A DNA stretch of 64,000 nucleotides from Ulota crispa (lineage: Eukaryota; Streptophyta; Bryopsida; Orthotrichales; Orthotrichaceae): NCBI GenBank assembly GCA_963920765.1, contig OY987242.1, forward strand, positions 188,501 to 252,500, read 5' to 3'. A program made the position numbers and the translations under genes. The notes under the pieces are model-generated. The model saw nothing but the letters and a program-made list of their open reading frames with translations, ran no database searches and was not told the origin of the DNA. Of this stretch, positions 34,374-47,700 are shown piece by piece (the first letter of the stretch is position 1; each line of letters starts with the position of its first letter).

Positions 34374-37300
34374 TTCTTCAATTCAAAAAAGGGACAAATT
34401 AGCAACTACATTAGTATACCTTATAGAATAGCAGTATCAAATTAAAGACAAATGAAAAATTCATTAGAACTTGAACTGTAATCTGCACAGACTGATGAGC
34501 GAAGTATTTAAAACGAATTTTTCTGAATGATGTACTGTAACTCTGTAAGCCTACATTAGGAAAGCCATATGCTGATGCACAATCCACTAAAGAAGAGCAC
34601 TGCTTCCCAAGCTTTGTACAAGAGCATTTACACAGTCGGTTGTTTTTAAGTAAATTTTGGAAAACATACTTTCATCTGTCTACAATGTATTGCGTACCAT
34701 GGATTCCCATTTCATTGTCTGAAACTAATTGTGCAGACTGTGTGTGTTGCTTTGAAGAGCAACACAAAGTACAGTAGCTGAACAGAACGGCCTCCCTAGG
34801 TAAAGACGACCGACAGAGGGGCTACTGAATGAGGAAATCAAGCTTGAATTGTGAACGAGAAAATATTTAGTGTGAATACAGTCATATATTAACTACGACC
34901 TTCAAGCAACCTCGGAGTAACAGTGTTTGCAGTTGCATATTTAGTAATGAACATAAGTCTCATTTAGTATCACTGATTCAGCAGTTATTCTTCAGTATGA
35001 TAAAAAACTTCACTATATGAACGTGTTTCCTCCGTATACTAGGTACTGGTTAGTTTAACAAGGCAGGTGTGTTTTTTCCCATAAACATCTGTCCCTTACA
35101 GTTTTCTCAACACGTTCCAACAAATGCTTAATCTCTCGATCTTGTTTGAGAATCATATACACGTTTTGGGCGAACAGAAACGTCCGCTATAACCACAACT
35201 GGGTACAAGAACTCTACAGTATCATCTGTAATCCATAAGTAATGTCAGTATCCACTCTTTTGCTTCTGCTGAACATGAACAACTAATTTTGTTTGCTAAA
35301 AGAAGTACGCTTACAACTACGTTATCCTTATAGCTTTGCCTAGGTTCTGAAATGGACATTTCATTATCCCTCATGCACGGAGTCACGAACAACATTTGTA
35401 TAGTTGTGTACTTCGAATTACGTTAGGTATGTGAAGCATACCTGCAAATTGCAGAGTGACTCTAAGTTTGCTCGAAAGTAACAAGGTGGAGAAGATAGAG
35501 AGATAAGCCGTCAGAATATGTATAAGCGCAGTATGTGAGATGGAATGACCTGGTTAGCAACAGTGGGAACCTTCTGGAATACCACGTCCGCTATGAATGA
35601 TTTTCATCCGTTAACGTAGTTAGGGTTTCAGAAGGCACACCTCCCAATTAGAGGGAACGCAATCTCCGTGGTATACAACGACAGAATACGCTGACGCGTT
35701 TCAGAGCTTTCTCCAGCACTTCTGGAGTATGGAGGACGAGCACTTTCTAGAATTTCACTGCGATATTGTTGCGCACGCTTCAGTGCAGCTTGAAATCCTG
35801 ATGGCATGGCCTTCATATACGGGACAAACTTTGACTTTCACAATATGGAGGAGCATTTCTAGTTTGGTAAGTGCCCAAGTGGGAGCAAAGTGACACTAGT
35901 GGACAAAATCGCCCACGGCAGGTGGATGGACATTGTGCTCGTTTATCGGGGACAGATTGGGACCACAATCGGCATCTACGAATGGCAGGAGATTTTTAAG
36001 TACAATTCGACAGCAGTCGCTTCTCTATTGAAGGTAAGCGCTTTGAAGTACACTTTCATGGAATTAGAGAAACCGCTGTGTCAGTTCATAGTCCAAGTTT
36101 TTAAGAATTTATTACTCGAAATAAGTAAATGAATTCCATTTTATAGAATTTCCTTTCTTTGGATGTTAGGGTGCTGTGCAAAAATGTTCCGTCAACTGTA
36201 TCCCAGGAAGACGAGCTGACATGACGAGCAAAGCTTTGGTAGGGCGCCGCAGTGCATTCGTCCGGAAACGGTGCAAGCTACTACATTTTCCATGCTCTCT
36301 GCGTGTTGCACGTACGTTAACACACACGTGAATTTTCACTTGAAATATGTCTTTCACTATTGAAATGAGCTTGCAATTGCACATGCATGTCTGGAGTTAA
36401 TCTCACAAGAAGGCTGAATAAACACATAGTTTGTAGACACACATAACAGGCATGTAGTTGCACAAGTTATTTGCACTGGACCAGATCAATGTAAGTGTTG
36501 GTAAGCAAGATAATGACGGTCGAATTCCAAGAGCAACTTGGTTTAAATTTAATTAATCTTTAGAAACTAAGACTTACTCTTTTCATTGAAAATCTTTCGC
36601 AGTAGAGGGTAGTTGTTCGGAATAATAATATTCAACCTAAAAATGCATTAATTGGTATTTTCCTATTGTGCTGTAGATGACCTTCACTAATGCAAAAGTA
36701 ACTGTCTTGTTTCAAATAAGTATAGAATAAGTAATGCAATTCTTTTGTCTTTTACTTACTGAGGCTACTTCAGTCGTCAGCCGTCAGGGACCCTGTGTAT
36801 AGAAGGTGAACGTCTAGAAATTTGTGAAATTTAAGTTTTGGTTATAGAATATAGCATCATTGCAGTAGTGGGGATGGAACCGTATTAGGGTTTGTATTGC
36901 TTCGAATTAGGACATTGACCTTGTCTTATGAGTAAACATGATTTTCACAAGTTTTGAGTTGTGTAATGCACATTAAGGTATCAAATGAAGTAGGCATACG
37001 GGGATGTCCTAAGTTTCTTACCACAACACTCGCTCCATTGACACTGCAGATGGTATGCATTTCGCTTATGCTCAAAGTACTGGATGTTAATAAACTGGGG
37101 AGACAAGCTTCATATAATCTGATTTGTAACTCACTGAATTTTGTGCAATGAACTCGTGTCTAGGTCAAAGATTTTCATTCGCAAAAGGATTTAGACTGTG
37201 GTGAAAAGCTCAAGGACATTGTGGTTTCTCAACATTGGAAAACTAAGGTACATTGTACAACCAGAACATTTGGTAATGTTTTCCAATTATTTCTGTTCGT

Positions 37301-39559
37301 TACTGTGAATATTATATAACAGATGTTCATAGTTTCTGTGAACTTCCTACACGATCTTTGTTAATTTGGAATAAGAAGTTCCCGAACATCGAATTACGTA
37401 GAGATTAGAGAAGGATGAATTTCCAAAAACAATTTGCTGGACTAACAAGATTATTTTCGAAATTCCTTGCACTTATTCAAAGACATAGGTATATCTCACA
37501 AGAAATCATCATATACTTCACTTTAAACGACAAATGCACTCTTGATAATATGAATTACAGAGGAATTGAAATACTGGATTTCTCCAATAAGTATCAAATT
37601 ATGTCATCATTTAAAAACTGTTGCTAATATCAATGAAATCTTTCTATGGGACTACTTGAAGTGCTCCACTTTTAAGGTCTTCACAGTTTGAGTCTGGTAT
37701 TCTTTGAATGCAGCAAATAATTAAGTAAAGCTAGTTGAACGCGTTATTCCGAGAGACAATAAAGAGTTCAACACTGGTTCAATAAACACCATAGAAGGGT
37801 CAGAATTAAATGTCACCACAAGAGCTCCCGAATTACAATTCTTGTAATTAGTATACTACCAAAGTCAGTGAAAAAACAGCTCCTTCAACAAAACGATTTC
37901 CTCACTCAAGTTCATTCCAAAATTCTTTATGTCTTTCCTTTTATGTCTACCCATATTCGTCAATTCATTTGAGTACATGTTTTGGAAGTTAGGTCTTCTT
38001 AAAATTTTGAAAATAATGCTCTAATTATCGATATCAATCACATGTATTAACAATCGCATTAATACTATGTTCATGTGTTACTAAATGTCTGTTGTAAATC
38101 TTGGGTGATTAATATTAATTGCATAGTATTCAACATGCAATTCCATTCTTATGGATTCAACGTTCTCGTTTTTGTGCTTCCATTACCATTTAATGCCTCG
38201 AGTTTTAACGTTCCTTCAATTGCAATGTTTAATAAGTAGCATATGACATTACTAAGTTATGTAATCTCTAAATGAAGTTGCGGAGTATCGGTAATGCCAT
38301 TAATATTGGTTCCCAATAACTCTTATGTAACATTAATTATTTGTTTTCCAATTTTTCTGAGAGGACAAGCCTATAACCGTATATGTAAAAGTTACTCCTA
38401 CTCTTGCAACATACTTATCATGTAGCATGAGTTGTGCAACAATTCTAGTGCAAGGTACAAATAATATAAGCACTATACCTTGTGAACTTTAATTAGATCT
38501 TCTTTCTATTTCTGTTTGTCACTGCCGTTGCCTCTGTTTCAAATGAAAAAGCGGATACTGTCAAAATCAAAGTTAATAGATTTGTGGAAGACCTGTAACA
38601 AAGGAACGTATCAAGGAAGGTCCGGGTAGAACCGACTGCTAGTTCAGTGCCTGCTGAGTGAAATGAGAAAAAATCGTTTGCAATTTACAAACTTCGATTA
38701 AAAACCGGTCAGAAATCTTTAAGAGATGTACATTTAGTATGAAATAGAGAAAATAACCAAAAGAGCTCCTTGATGAACCGGCTCAATACAGGAATTTAAC
38801 AAAATCTACTGAGAAATCTCAAATATTTCCCGGACCATGGTATCAAGCTATGGCTGCCAATTTGTACCGAAAATGAATTATTATGTCAGTATGTAAGTGA
38901 AAGTGGAATTCACTTGTATGGAAGATGTCACTTTCATCAACATCACTATGCCGCTTTAGTTCAAGAAGTATTCTAAAAGTAAATTCCATTTATAAATGAT
39001 GCAGCTGTAATCTAACTGGGAGTGAAATGTCGTTGTACTGTGTAGTATTAAATTTTGTAAACAAGCAAGAATGATAAATGTGAACAACACGTGAATGTTT
39101 CTAGAATAGCCTTTGGCCAGTAGGAAACAACATTTTCAGTGTCACGTATCAAATTCTATTTATTTACCAGCAATGCTCAATAATGGCTTGTTTCCCTCCA
39201 TCCTATGTTTTAGTAGTAAGTTTTGGAAATTTACATGAACTGACCAATCATGTCGCATACCGATACTTCACTATGTAATTCATTATTCTTTAGGCTATCA
39301 GACAATTCCTCCTCTGCTGAAGCAAAGACGTGGCATCGCAGGCTTGTGTTAAGTATAACGACGTTGCGATCTGTACTTCATGTTTTAATACAGTCATAGT
39401 CATTGAAAGTTTTATGTTAGTAATTACTTGTGAAATTTTGATTTCCAGTGCAGGCCGATATTGTAACACGCCATTGTGTATTGGTATCAACTTTGGAGTG
39501 AAATGTTATGATTTGCCAACAAGGACCGACACATCTGCCAATTTCGTAGAGCTAGCATC
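34374..39559. other. Divergent intergenic region between the two CACTA genes
   Basis: The strand skew of the element reverses here, near 35.8 kb. A minus-strand frame at 35628-35816 (MPSGFQAALKRAQQYRSEIL onward) is a candidate first exon of the AT-hook gene. On the plus strand 35863-36031 is open up to an AAG/GTAAGC donor, and 36170-36331 is open after a GATGTTAG acceptor in matching phase, a candidate 5' exon pair of unknown product. 36.4-39.5 kb shows nothing recognisable. Promoters for both genes are presumably here. Confidence 0.35.
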
Positions 39560-39742
39560 ATGCGGCGTCTTAGGCAATGTCCAACCTACCATATAGAGCG
39601 ATCCATAGCGAACAGGCTGGGGTTAGCCGAGTACCCTTGTGCTTGCAGACGATGCAGGGGTGCATACTTGAAGAAGGTTGATGTTGTTGCCAGGCATCAC
39701 ATTTGACATGGACGGGATCGGTTCTTAATTTATCCGGTCATG
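39560..39742 (+). pseudogene. tnp2: tnp2 exon 1: N-terminal zinc-finger region
   Basis: ATG at 39560 opens a frame with LAEYPCACRRCRGAYLKKVD, matching the Cys-x-Cys-x2-Cys plus HH arrangement of the transposase-associated domain at the N terminus of CACTA transposases. It is interrupted by TGA (39704-39706), then continues HGRDRFLIYPVM to a donor ATG/GTAAGT. The upstream start could differ; ATG may not be the native initiator. Confidence 0.6.
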
Positions 39743-39991
39743 GTAAGTTCTTACATCTACATATGCAGGATGTAGGTTTCATTTACTACCGCCCACTTAG
39801 TGCCTAGAAATTCTTTTGTGGTTCTACAGTGTCCACCAAACTCTATTATTGCATGTCATGCGTAATGCCTTTCATGCGTAATGTGTTGTTTACTGCAAAA
39901 TTGTTTACCATGTTTACTCAAAATCTCACACTCAGGTATATATCTATAACCCTGTAAAAAAATTACTAGTAATGGAAGATTGTACTTGCAG

Positions 39992-41505
39992 TTTGATGGA
40001 AGGCCTTCTTCATTTCTAATGGCACTCGGTTTGTGTTGCGTCAGACTGTCGACGGGGAGAATGTTCGAGGTCCTGCTAGAGAAAGGGATGCAGATGGAGA
40101 GCCTTATCGTGAATATCAAAGGCATGATTCAGGAGATGAATTTAGGTGGCCTCCAAGGGTACCTGTGGATTTGGACAGCATGGTGAGAGATGCTTTTGGG
40201 AGAGTGGACAACATTCATGAAGAGGTTATGCACAGTGAGAACCATGGGGAGTTTGATTTCAGTAACACAGAGGAAGATCAAAACTGTAATGAAGCCCACC
40301 TGGAGTTTTTGGTACAAGAATCCACAGCACCGGTGTATGAAGGTAGCTCACAAAATCGTTTGCAATGCGCAATTGTCCTATACTCACTATACAGTTTATA
40401 CTCCGTTTTGCAAAGTTTTGTAGATGCATTGCTGAAATGGATAGCAGGAGACCTTCTTCCCGGTTCAAATTGCTTTCCCCGAACGTCGTATGAGGTGAAG
40501 AGTATGCTGATGAAGTTAGGATTGCAACATCATCAAGTGCACTGCTGTTCTCAAGGCCACATTCTATATGAGGGAGAACATGAAAACCTAATCAGCTGCC
40601 CTACTTGCCAGGAGAGTCGTTATGTTGTAGGATCAAGTGCAGTACCATAACGAGTTGTTCGATACTTGGATTTCATCAAACATATCATACGAATGTTTAA
40701 ATGCCCGGAGGTTGCAAAGCATATGACATGGTACAAGCGCCAAAACTCTGATGGTCAAATGATGAGGTCTGTTGCAGATAGCTTTCAGTGGAAGACAATG
40801 GATCAACTGTATCCAGACTTTGCAGAGGTGGATACAAATTTAAGGCTTGGTCTAGTTGGGGATGGCATTATTCCTTACAAGAATAATGCTATTAAGCATT
40901 CAACGTGGATTTTCCTAATCACAGTATATAATCTTCCGCCTTCGCTGTTGACGAAGAAGTTCTTTATTTCTTTGGTTCTCCTCATTCCTGGACCAAAGGC
41001 CGCTACTGCGGAAAACATTGATGTTTTCCTTGACCCTGAACTTTGTGACTTATTGACGTTGTGGAGAGGTGTACCAGCAGTGAATGTTTCAAAACCAAAG
41101 GGTGACAGGCGGTTCAGATTAAGAGCTATGTTGTTATTCACAGTGAATGACCTACCAGCGTATGGGCTTCTATCAGGGCAACAAGTCCACGGTTACAAGG
41201 GTTGCCCCCTTTGTGGTCCTGAGACTTGTGCTGAGTATGCTCGACTTTTGGGGAAAATGTTATATCTAGGTGGGAGGATGTATCTAGAAGGAAATCATCC
41301 ATTTCGGAAGGCAAGAGGGGCATTCAACAATTTCCAGGAGTGGCACATGGCTCCACAAAGACCGGCAGGAGAGGAGGTTCTGCAATGGGGAAGTGCAAGA
41401 GAAGTATTTCTAAGAGAAGGTGGAGTGGAGGATAGCAACGACAATCCGGTGAAACTCCATGGGGTTAAAAAAAAAAGTATCTTCCATCAGCTCCCATACT
41501 GGACG
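39992..41505 (+). pseudogene. tnp2: tnp2 exon 2: Transposase_21 core
   Basis: The frame entering from TGCAG at 39991 meets a TGA, so an acceptor at AAG 40002 may be used instead. Contents are an acidic N-terminal part, PVYEGSSQNRL, LLPGSNCFPRTSYEVKSML, a CCSQGHILYEGEHENLISCP zinc-ribbon-like segment, then TAA at 40648 in frame, RVVRYLDFIKHIIRMF, the GDGIIPY block and LSGQQVHGYKGCPLCGPET. It ends at YWT with donor ACG/GTTAGT. Confidence 0.85.
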
Positions 41506-42697
41506 GTTAGTGTTTCTAAACCTATCCTCAATGATGCTTTTGTGTTGGGAGGCCAGTACAGTCACTTATGTATTCTTTATTACATGATGTGGCAAAATAT
41601 TTGTTCCATGCATGTTGCATAGAGGAAAGGGAGAATGAGTACATTTCTGCTCATTATGAATGAAAGATTGGGAGCTTTCTTCATTAGTTTCCAGTGTTGT
41701 CTTTTCAATTTTTCAAAGCGGAAAGCCTGTATTAGAATCAAATAATTACCTCATTCTTCGACCCTCTCATGTGAAGGGCTTAGTGGTTTCCTCTCCAATG
41801 CATATGAGGTACTCTTTACTGGACCTTTTGAAGTACTTGAATACACTTGTAACCTTCTATGGACACGGAAACATAATTTTTGGTGTCACAAGTTTCTTTT
41901 GAATTTGCAAGGAAATGGTTAGTAAGAAACTTAGAGTGAGAAATAGGTGTTTTTCATAGAAAGCTATGAGAACGCATCAAAAATTCAACAATTGTTGTAA
42001 AAATATTAAAACACTTCCGTTACATATTGCATCTTGTTCTATTTGAAGTAGAATTAAACATAAATTATTCCTATATTCAAAAACATAAGCAAAACCAGAG
42101 GCGTAGTTTAGGTACTGGTTTTTGATCTACATGCCATAAGCTCAGTCCGATTTTCAATACAGTATATCCCGGGTATTCGATTTTTGTCAAGATGGAACGT
42201 ACATTGTCGTTTATTTTATGCAACTTTCTCTGTAATGCTAGGGAAAAAAATTATTATTATAAGCCGGTACCCTTAACGGTGGTTAAGATGTTGTACTCTA
42301 TACTGTCCGAATGTAGTTGATAGCAAATCCTCAGTATTAATTGTCATGTTCCTGTCTTGACATGCGAATGTACAGGAAGTATACGTCTATGTCTGTATGT
42401 ACTGTTGAGAGTAGCACTGCGGAATACCAATTTTATTGTATAATTGCTATTTACACAGAGAATAGTATCCATTGTAGTGAATGGTTCGAATAGCGTTGGT
42501 GATATGGAGGAGTACAACATACGGCACTGCCCATTTATGGGATGGGTGAATGTATTTATCCAGTACATGCTTTTTTGCAGAAACAGCTTCCCATTCTTGA
42601 TATTATCCTAATCCATCTGTGAGATAAATTGATTTTGCCTACCATTATTAGGGTTATATCATTTTAAGTAATGAAATTGTTGTACTTATGTTTGCAG

Positions 42698-43583
42698 AAG
42701 TTACCTGTACATCATACTCTTGATCCCATGCATTGCAAAAAAAACCTTTGTGAAAATATTGTGAAGACGACATTTGGAGAAAAAGATTCAGCAGCAGTGA
42801 GGGCAGACATGCAGGCAACGCAAAGAGTACCTGGACATCTAGAGAAATATTATATGCCGAATGCACCCTATGTGCTAACCGAAGAAGACAAGGCAAAGGT
42901 TTTATCTATCTTGAAGGCTTTGCGCACACCGACTCATTTCGGGAGCGCTTTACATTCAAAAATCAGTAAGGGCAAATTAAGTGGTCTCAAATCTCATGAT
43001 TTTCATGTTCTTCTACAACAGATATTGCCTCTATGCTTCCGAAGAATTTCTAACAAGTCTCTTGCTCGAGCAGTGATTCGCTTGAGTAGAGTTTTCCGGA
43101 AAATCTGTGCTAAAACAGTTAATTATGAAAGTAAGGAGCATTTAATGGCAGAATGTGCAGAGACAATGTGTATGATAGAGAAGGAGATGCCTCCTTTGTT
43201 TTTTGATATTATGTCTCACTTGCCAAACCATCTGGTAGAGGAGCTGTTTTTGCTTGGACCTATCCACACGAGATGGATGTATCCGTACGAGCGCTATTTC
43301 AAGACGTTAAAAGGATTGGTTAAAAATTTGGCTAAACCTGAGGGAAGCATTGCTCAAGGCTATCAAACTGAAGAGGCTCTTGGGTTCATAACTGAGTACA
43401 TGTCTGAGTACAACGTTACTTCTAGAAGAGTGTGGGATGACAAGGAGGATCCAAGGAGGACCCAACAATGGTGGACGAGATTGTGGAGGGGAAGGGGAAG
43501 AAGAGACAGTTATCACTAGAGTTGAGGAATTCAATGCACAAATTTGTGCTTGACAACGCAGCTCATTTAGAGCCTTACCGGAG
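42698..43583 (+). pseudogene. tnp2: tnp2 exon 3: DUF4218 region, frameshifted
   Basis: Acceptor TTTGCAG; begins KLPVHHTLDPMHCKKNLCEN, followed by the DUF4218 signature (LKSHDFHVLLQQILPLCFR, LFFDIMSHLPNHLVEEL, GPIHTRWMYPYERYFKTLKG). After the 11-bp duplication the frame shifts; the correct frame continues VDEIVEGKGKKRQLSLELR and FVLDNAAHLEPYR to donor GGAG/GTGAGT. Confidence 0.85.
43442..43463 (+). repeat. 11-bp tandem duplication disrupting tnp2
   Basis: AAGGAGGATCC followed directly by AAGGAGGACCC. Removing one unit restores the frame into the conserved segment downstream, so the duplication is the frameshifting mutation. One base differs between the units. Confidence 0.8.
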
Positions 43584-43845
43584 GTGAGTCCTTGTTTACT
43601 ATTGTAATATTTGTTTACTTTGTGGCAGAAAAAAGAACATTGTACTACTGCTGAAGCAGTACTATGTGAGTAATGAACATGTAAAAAATAAGTAACAAGT
43701 TCCATGAACTAAGTAGTAGTTGTTGAATAAAGCGGCATTACTAAGTAGGACTTCGTAAGTGTATCCCTAGTGACGTATGGAGGTCAGCTGTGGTCAGCTG
43801 TACTTAATGGTCTTTTCAGCTTATGTGAGGATGCATTATGTTCAG

Positions 43846-44754
43846 TTTTGAGAGTATGTGGGAGTGTGATGCAGGAAGTATGAAGAGATCTGGCAGGATA
43901 GAGCAACTGCAAGAGCAGAGTTTTGTAGTAGACATCCGCGACAAAGCGGCCGCAGATGGGTGCCGTACCCGAGCGGTTTGGAGGAAGCTCCGCCATTTTC
44001 AGATTGGATTCAAGGAGAGGTACGAATGTCTCAAGAAAATGGCATAGCAGTTCCTGTAGATGTTGTGGCATCTTCAACTGCACCCTCTTTAATTGCAAGG
44101 AAATTCAGAAGTATGTACGCTTATGGATACCACTATAGAGTGAAAAGTGCTGAGGAGAATGTCACAAAGACTTGTGATTCTAGGGTGGCTGCTATTTTTC
44201 GAAGACCATGTCGATCCGGTAGACGCAATATGAACCCAATTGATGCATCCCTTGAGTACATAGGGCAAATACTAGAAATAGTGGAATTGAACTATGGACA
44301 ACATTGTACACTGTTGTTAGTATGTGATTGGGTGAAGGCAAATTACAGGGGAAGAAATGCAACTGTGAAGAAAGATGAATGGGGGTTCACCATGGCCAAC
44401 GTCAACTCACTTGTGCCTTTTGGCTATGAATCATTTGCTTTCCCTGTGCATTGTGATCAAGTTTTTTTTGCCGACGTGGGAGAGGAGGAAGGTTGGAAGG
44501 TAGTCCTACGTAATGAGGTGAGAGGGCGTGGAGTGGATAGTGCTGTAGATGACAAAAGTGAACCCGAGATGTTCAGAATGGGGGAAAATGCAGACTTTTC
44601 TGGACTTTGCGAACCTCTAGCAGATTTTGATGTAGATGCGGCCCCCATTCAAACCGACCAAAACGTCCAGATCAATGAAGAAATTGGAGAAGCGATTGGA
44701 GTGGAAGCTCCAGTATTTGATCGAGATGTTGGGGAGTCCTCCGAGGAGGACTAA
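43846..44754 (+). pseudogene. tnp2: tnp2 exon 4: DUF4216 C terminus
   Basis: Acceptor GTTCAG joins in phase to FESMWECDAGSMKRSGRIEQ and FVVDIRDKAAADG, after which the frame changes near 43950. The second frame holds the DUF4216-like region: YAYGYHYRV, EYIGQILEIVELNYGQHCTL, LLVCDWVKANYRG, DEWGFTMANVN, CDQVFFADVGEEEGWKVVLR. It ends in an acidic tail at the stop 44752-44754. Confidence 0.8.
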
Positions 44755-47700
44755 GAATATTCCGAGCTTTAAAATCAATTCACTGCCCTATGCTTTTTTA
44801 AGGTATTTGGAAGGATATGAATGAATTTTTACTTTTCATTCTGTAACTGCATTTATGCAAATCATGATTTACTGATGACGCAATTGGTAAAGCTCATTGG
44901 GAAGGGGTAATGCTTGAGGATACTGAATTGTTACATTATGTCCGGGAAGTTTTACTCGTAGGGCGTCAGTGATGCCTATGGATTTCTGGGCAGCGTTCCT
45001 CGCCTCTGTTTATAATGAACTTGAGTGCTGACAGATGTGTATGTACGGTGCAAGTATTTAGTATCTGTCGCTATGTTTTGAACTATTGTAGAAAGGCAAT
45101 GTCGTGTTTGTTATATGATCTTCACATATTTTGATGTGTTTATGCTATGCTGTACAAATTTGTTTTTGTTGTGTAGGTGACATAGGGCCATGTAAGTACC
45201 GCCTGTATTCATGATAATATTTTTTATGATTTTCGTGTGAATATCGCAAAAACATAGAATACGGAATGACTAGGACTGTCAGCTTAACATGCTAACTTGT
45301 GAAATGTGATCGGGGATAGATATTTAAATGGGTTTCTGTGATTAGTGCGAAATGGAATTATGTTACATTACTTTGATATTGCATTCAGAGAAGTGGTATA
45401 GTAAAGAAACAAGATTACCCCTCTGTGGAAAAGACTTAGGCACAATTGGTGAGCACGTGGTGGCACGTGCTCTGTGAATTTGGTGACGTCTGTGATTACT
45501 GTAGTATATTGGAAAAGCAAGTTATAATATGTATGTACTGTGAAAGTAGAGCTATCTTGCATGATTGTGACTGTTTACTTGATATGATGTGCTGCATTCT
45601 AGTATGTGTAGAGAATCTCATGCTCAGCTTCTTGTCATGTGCAGCGGTTACTCTTAACAGGGACGTAGTTTGCATTGATTGAGATGCATATCCGAGAGCA
45701 CAAATAGCCTGTAGAAAGCAGAAATTGTTAGGGGGTGGCAACGGTGAAGGAGGGCGACAAAACAACAGAAAGTGTTCTCGTACTTGAAAATGTAGAAGGT
45801 GATTGACCATGAAGGGAATGATTTCTTTAAGAGTTATGTAACTTTTAAATTGGGAGTGTTTTCTGTAGAGATGGTGAACTTTAATGTCGAAGTACTATTT
45901 TCAAATGTGGTAGCGTAATATGTGTTTTTGTGCTTCTCTTTGCTATAAAAGTATGGTACATTTGTGAGATTAAATTTAAGCGATGTCCCGTATTTTTTGA
46001 CAAGATACGGTGAGTTTGCAGGGGATGGAAGGAGATGCCCATGTGAACAAATATGTATAAAGGGCACGTGGAAGGCAGGGTTTATCATTTCACGGTGTTG
46101 TTTGCAAGCCCAGGTGAGCGTGCAATTTTTCATCAAGGTCTACGTTATTGGCTTAGTAATGCAAAGTACAACAATTGCTGGCTATCCAGAGCGTTTAGAG
46201 AGTTCGAAATGAGCAGATTATTTTGAACCCAGTCCAATGTTTAGGAAGAGTATGCATCCAAAATATTTTTTGTATGAGGTGTTTTTCTTAACAAGTGCAC
46301 CTCGTGAACAAAGAAGTCATGTACCAATACGTTTCCAAGCTTGGAAAATGTGTTTAGTACTGAATGTCTGATATGCTTTTCTTATCCATAAATATTGCAC
46401 TAATTTTATTTTGAACTGTGAGTGTAAGTGAGTAGTGGTTGGTACATAGTGCGTGAAGTGAAATTGAACAATTGAATTCATAATTTTTAAGTGCATTTTG
46501 TATGGATGAATGTACGGGGGTTACCAAGTCTCATGTAAGAGCTAGTTTGGTTATTCATAGATAGGTTGAAATGAATTGTGAAATGTAGGAAAAATTCTGA
46601 GCATTAGAGACTTAGAAATAAATTATTCTTTAAGGGAAGAGGCATAGGCGGGAGTGTATTGTGGAGAACCTGTTGGTATAAAATTATGTAGGGTCATGTG
46701 CGGATAAGGTAAAGGGAATGTATGTGGGGTATGGTCTGGGTTTAATGAGTATCGAGACATTACTGCGGGTAATTGCCGCTAAATTACGAAGTAATATTGA
46801 TCCGTTGCAAAGAGGGCATGTGACCATGGCTGAAATGCTAGTTTTGAATATCTGACATGAAGTAAGTACTACATCAAAAGTGAAGATACAGTGGATATTT
46901 TTTGAAGGTGTTGTTATTATGAAGTGCAACGGAGCATATCTGTCTCTTTCAGCCTCTCAGGTACTACTGAACACGGCAAATGTGAGATGAGGTTGTGCAG
47001 GTGTAGAAGAGAATCTTAGGTACAATATCCAAAGTGATGTGGAGTGACAGTCTGAAAAAGATATGAGCAGTGATCTTGTCGAGCACGTCCGTTGCGGATG
47101 CATCCCGGTCTAGCAGTTGTGGTAGTTGCTAGTTTCGATGAAAGAGAGAAATGCTCTGTAGTAACATAATTAGGTATGCAGTGTATGTTATTGCTGGTAC
47201 GTAGGAGGTGGAGTATATTGGTGGCGAGCAGGCGGTAATATGTATATTAAACATCTGTGGAATTTGGTATTGTGGTATTTGTCAAATTTCGTGCAGGTTT
47301 GTGATACCAGAATTTCTGAATAGGAAATTTGTATGCACTTGTATGTGAGATTACAACGGCGAAGAAAATCAGACCATCGAAAAGAAGGCTCTGAAGTCGG
47401 GGAAGGTAAATTGTATTGATTCTAATCGAGCCGTTAAGGGTAATAGTGTCTTATTGCTCAAGCCGAGGAATTGATCATTTTGGTGTTTGATGAAGTGGAA
47501 TCTTCATAGTTGTTGTTGTATATGAACTGCTAGGTAGTTCCTCTTTGACTTATGTGAATAAGCTCTAATGAGTGGCTTCCACAGGTCCGGGAATTACAAG
47601 TTAGATTGGAGTACATCTGTGAACTGAGTTGAGTAATGATCTTTGTATTGGTGTTTCCAGAATCCATCTACTATTAAAAGGTCAACCGTGAGGGACAGTG

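Larger units (their letters stand above)
39560..44754 (+). pseudogene. tnp2: tnp2 transposase gene of the CACTA element
   Basis: Encodes the CACTA (En/Spm) transposase that binds and cuts element ends. Four exons: 39560-39742, about 39992-41505, 42698-43583 and 43846-44754. In order they carry a CxCxxC zinc-finger region, the Transposase_21/tnp2 core (VGDGIIPYKNNAIKHSTW, YNLPPSL, IPGPKAA, LRAMLLFTVNDLPAYG), the LDPMHCKKNLCENI block, DUF4218 and DUF4216. Splice phases agree at exons 2-3 (phase 0) and 3-4 (phase 2). It is disabled by TGA at 39704-39706, TAA at 40648-40650, an 11-bp duplication at 43442-43463 and a frame change near 43950. Both nonsense codons fit C-to-T changes, and reading continues in the same frame beyond each. 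The family assignment is firm; the exact 5' end is not. Confidence 0.9.
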
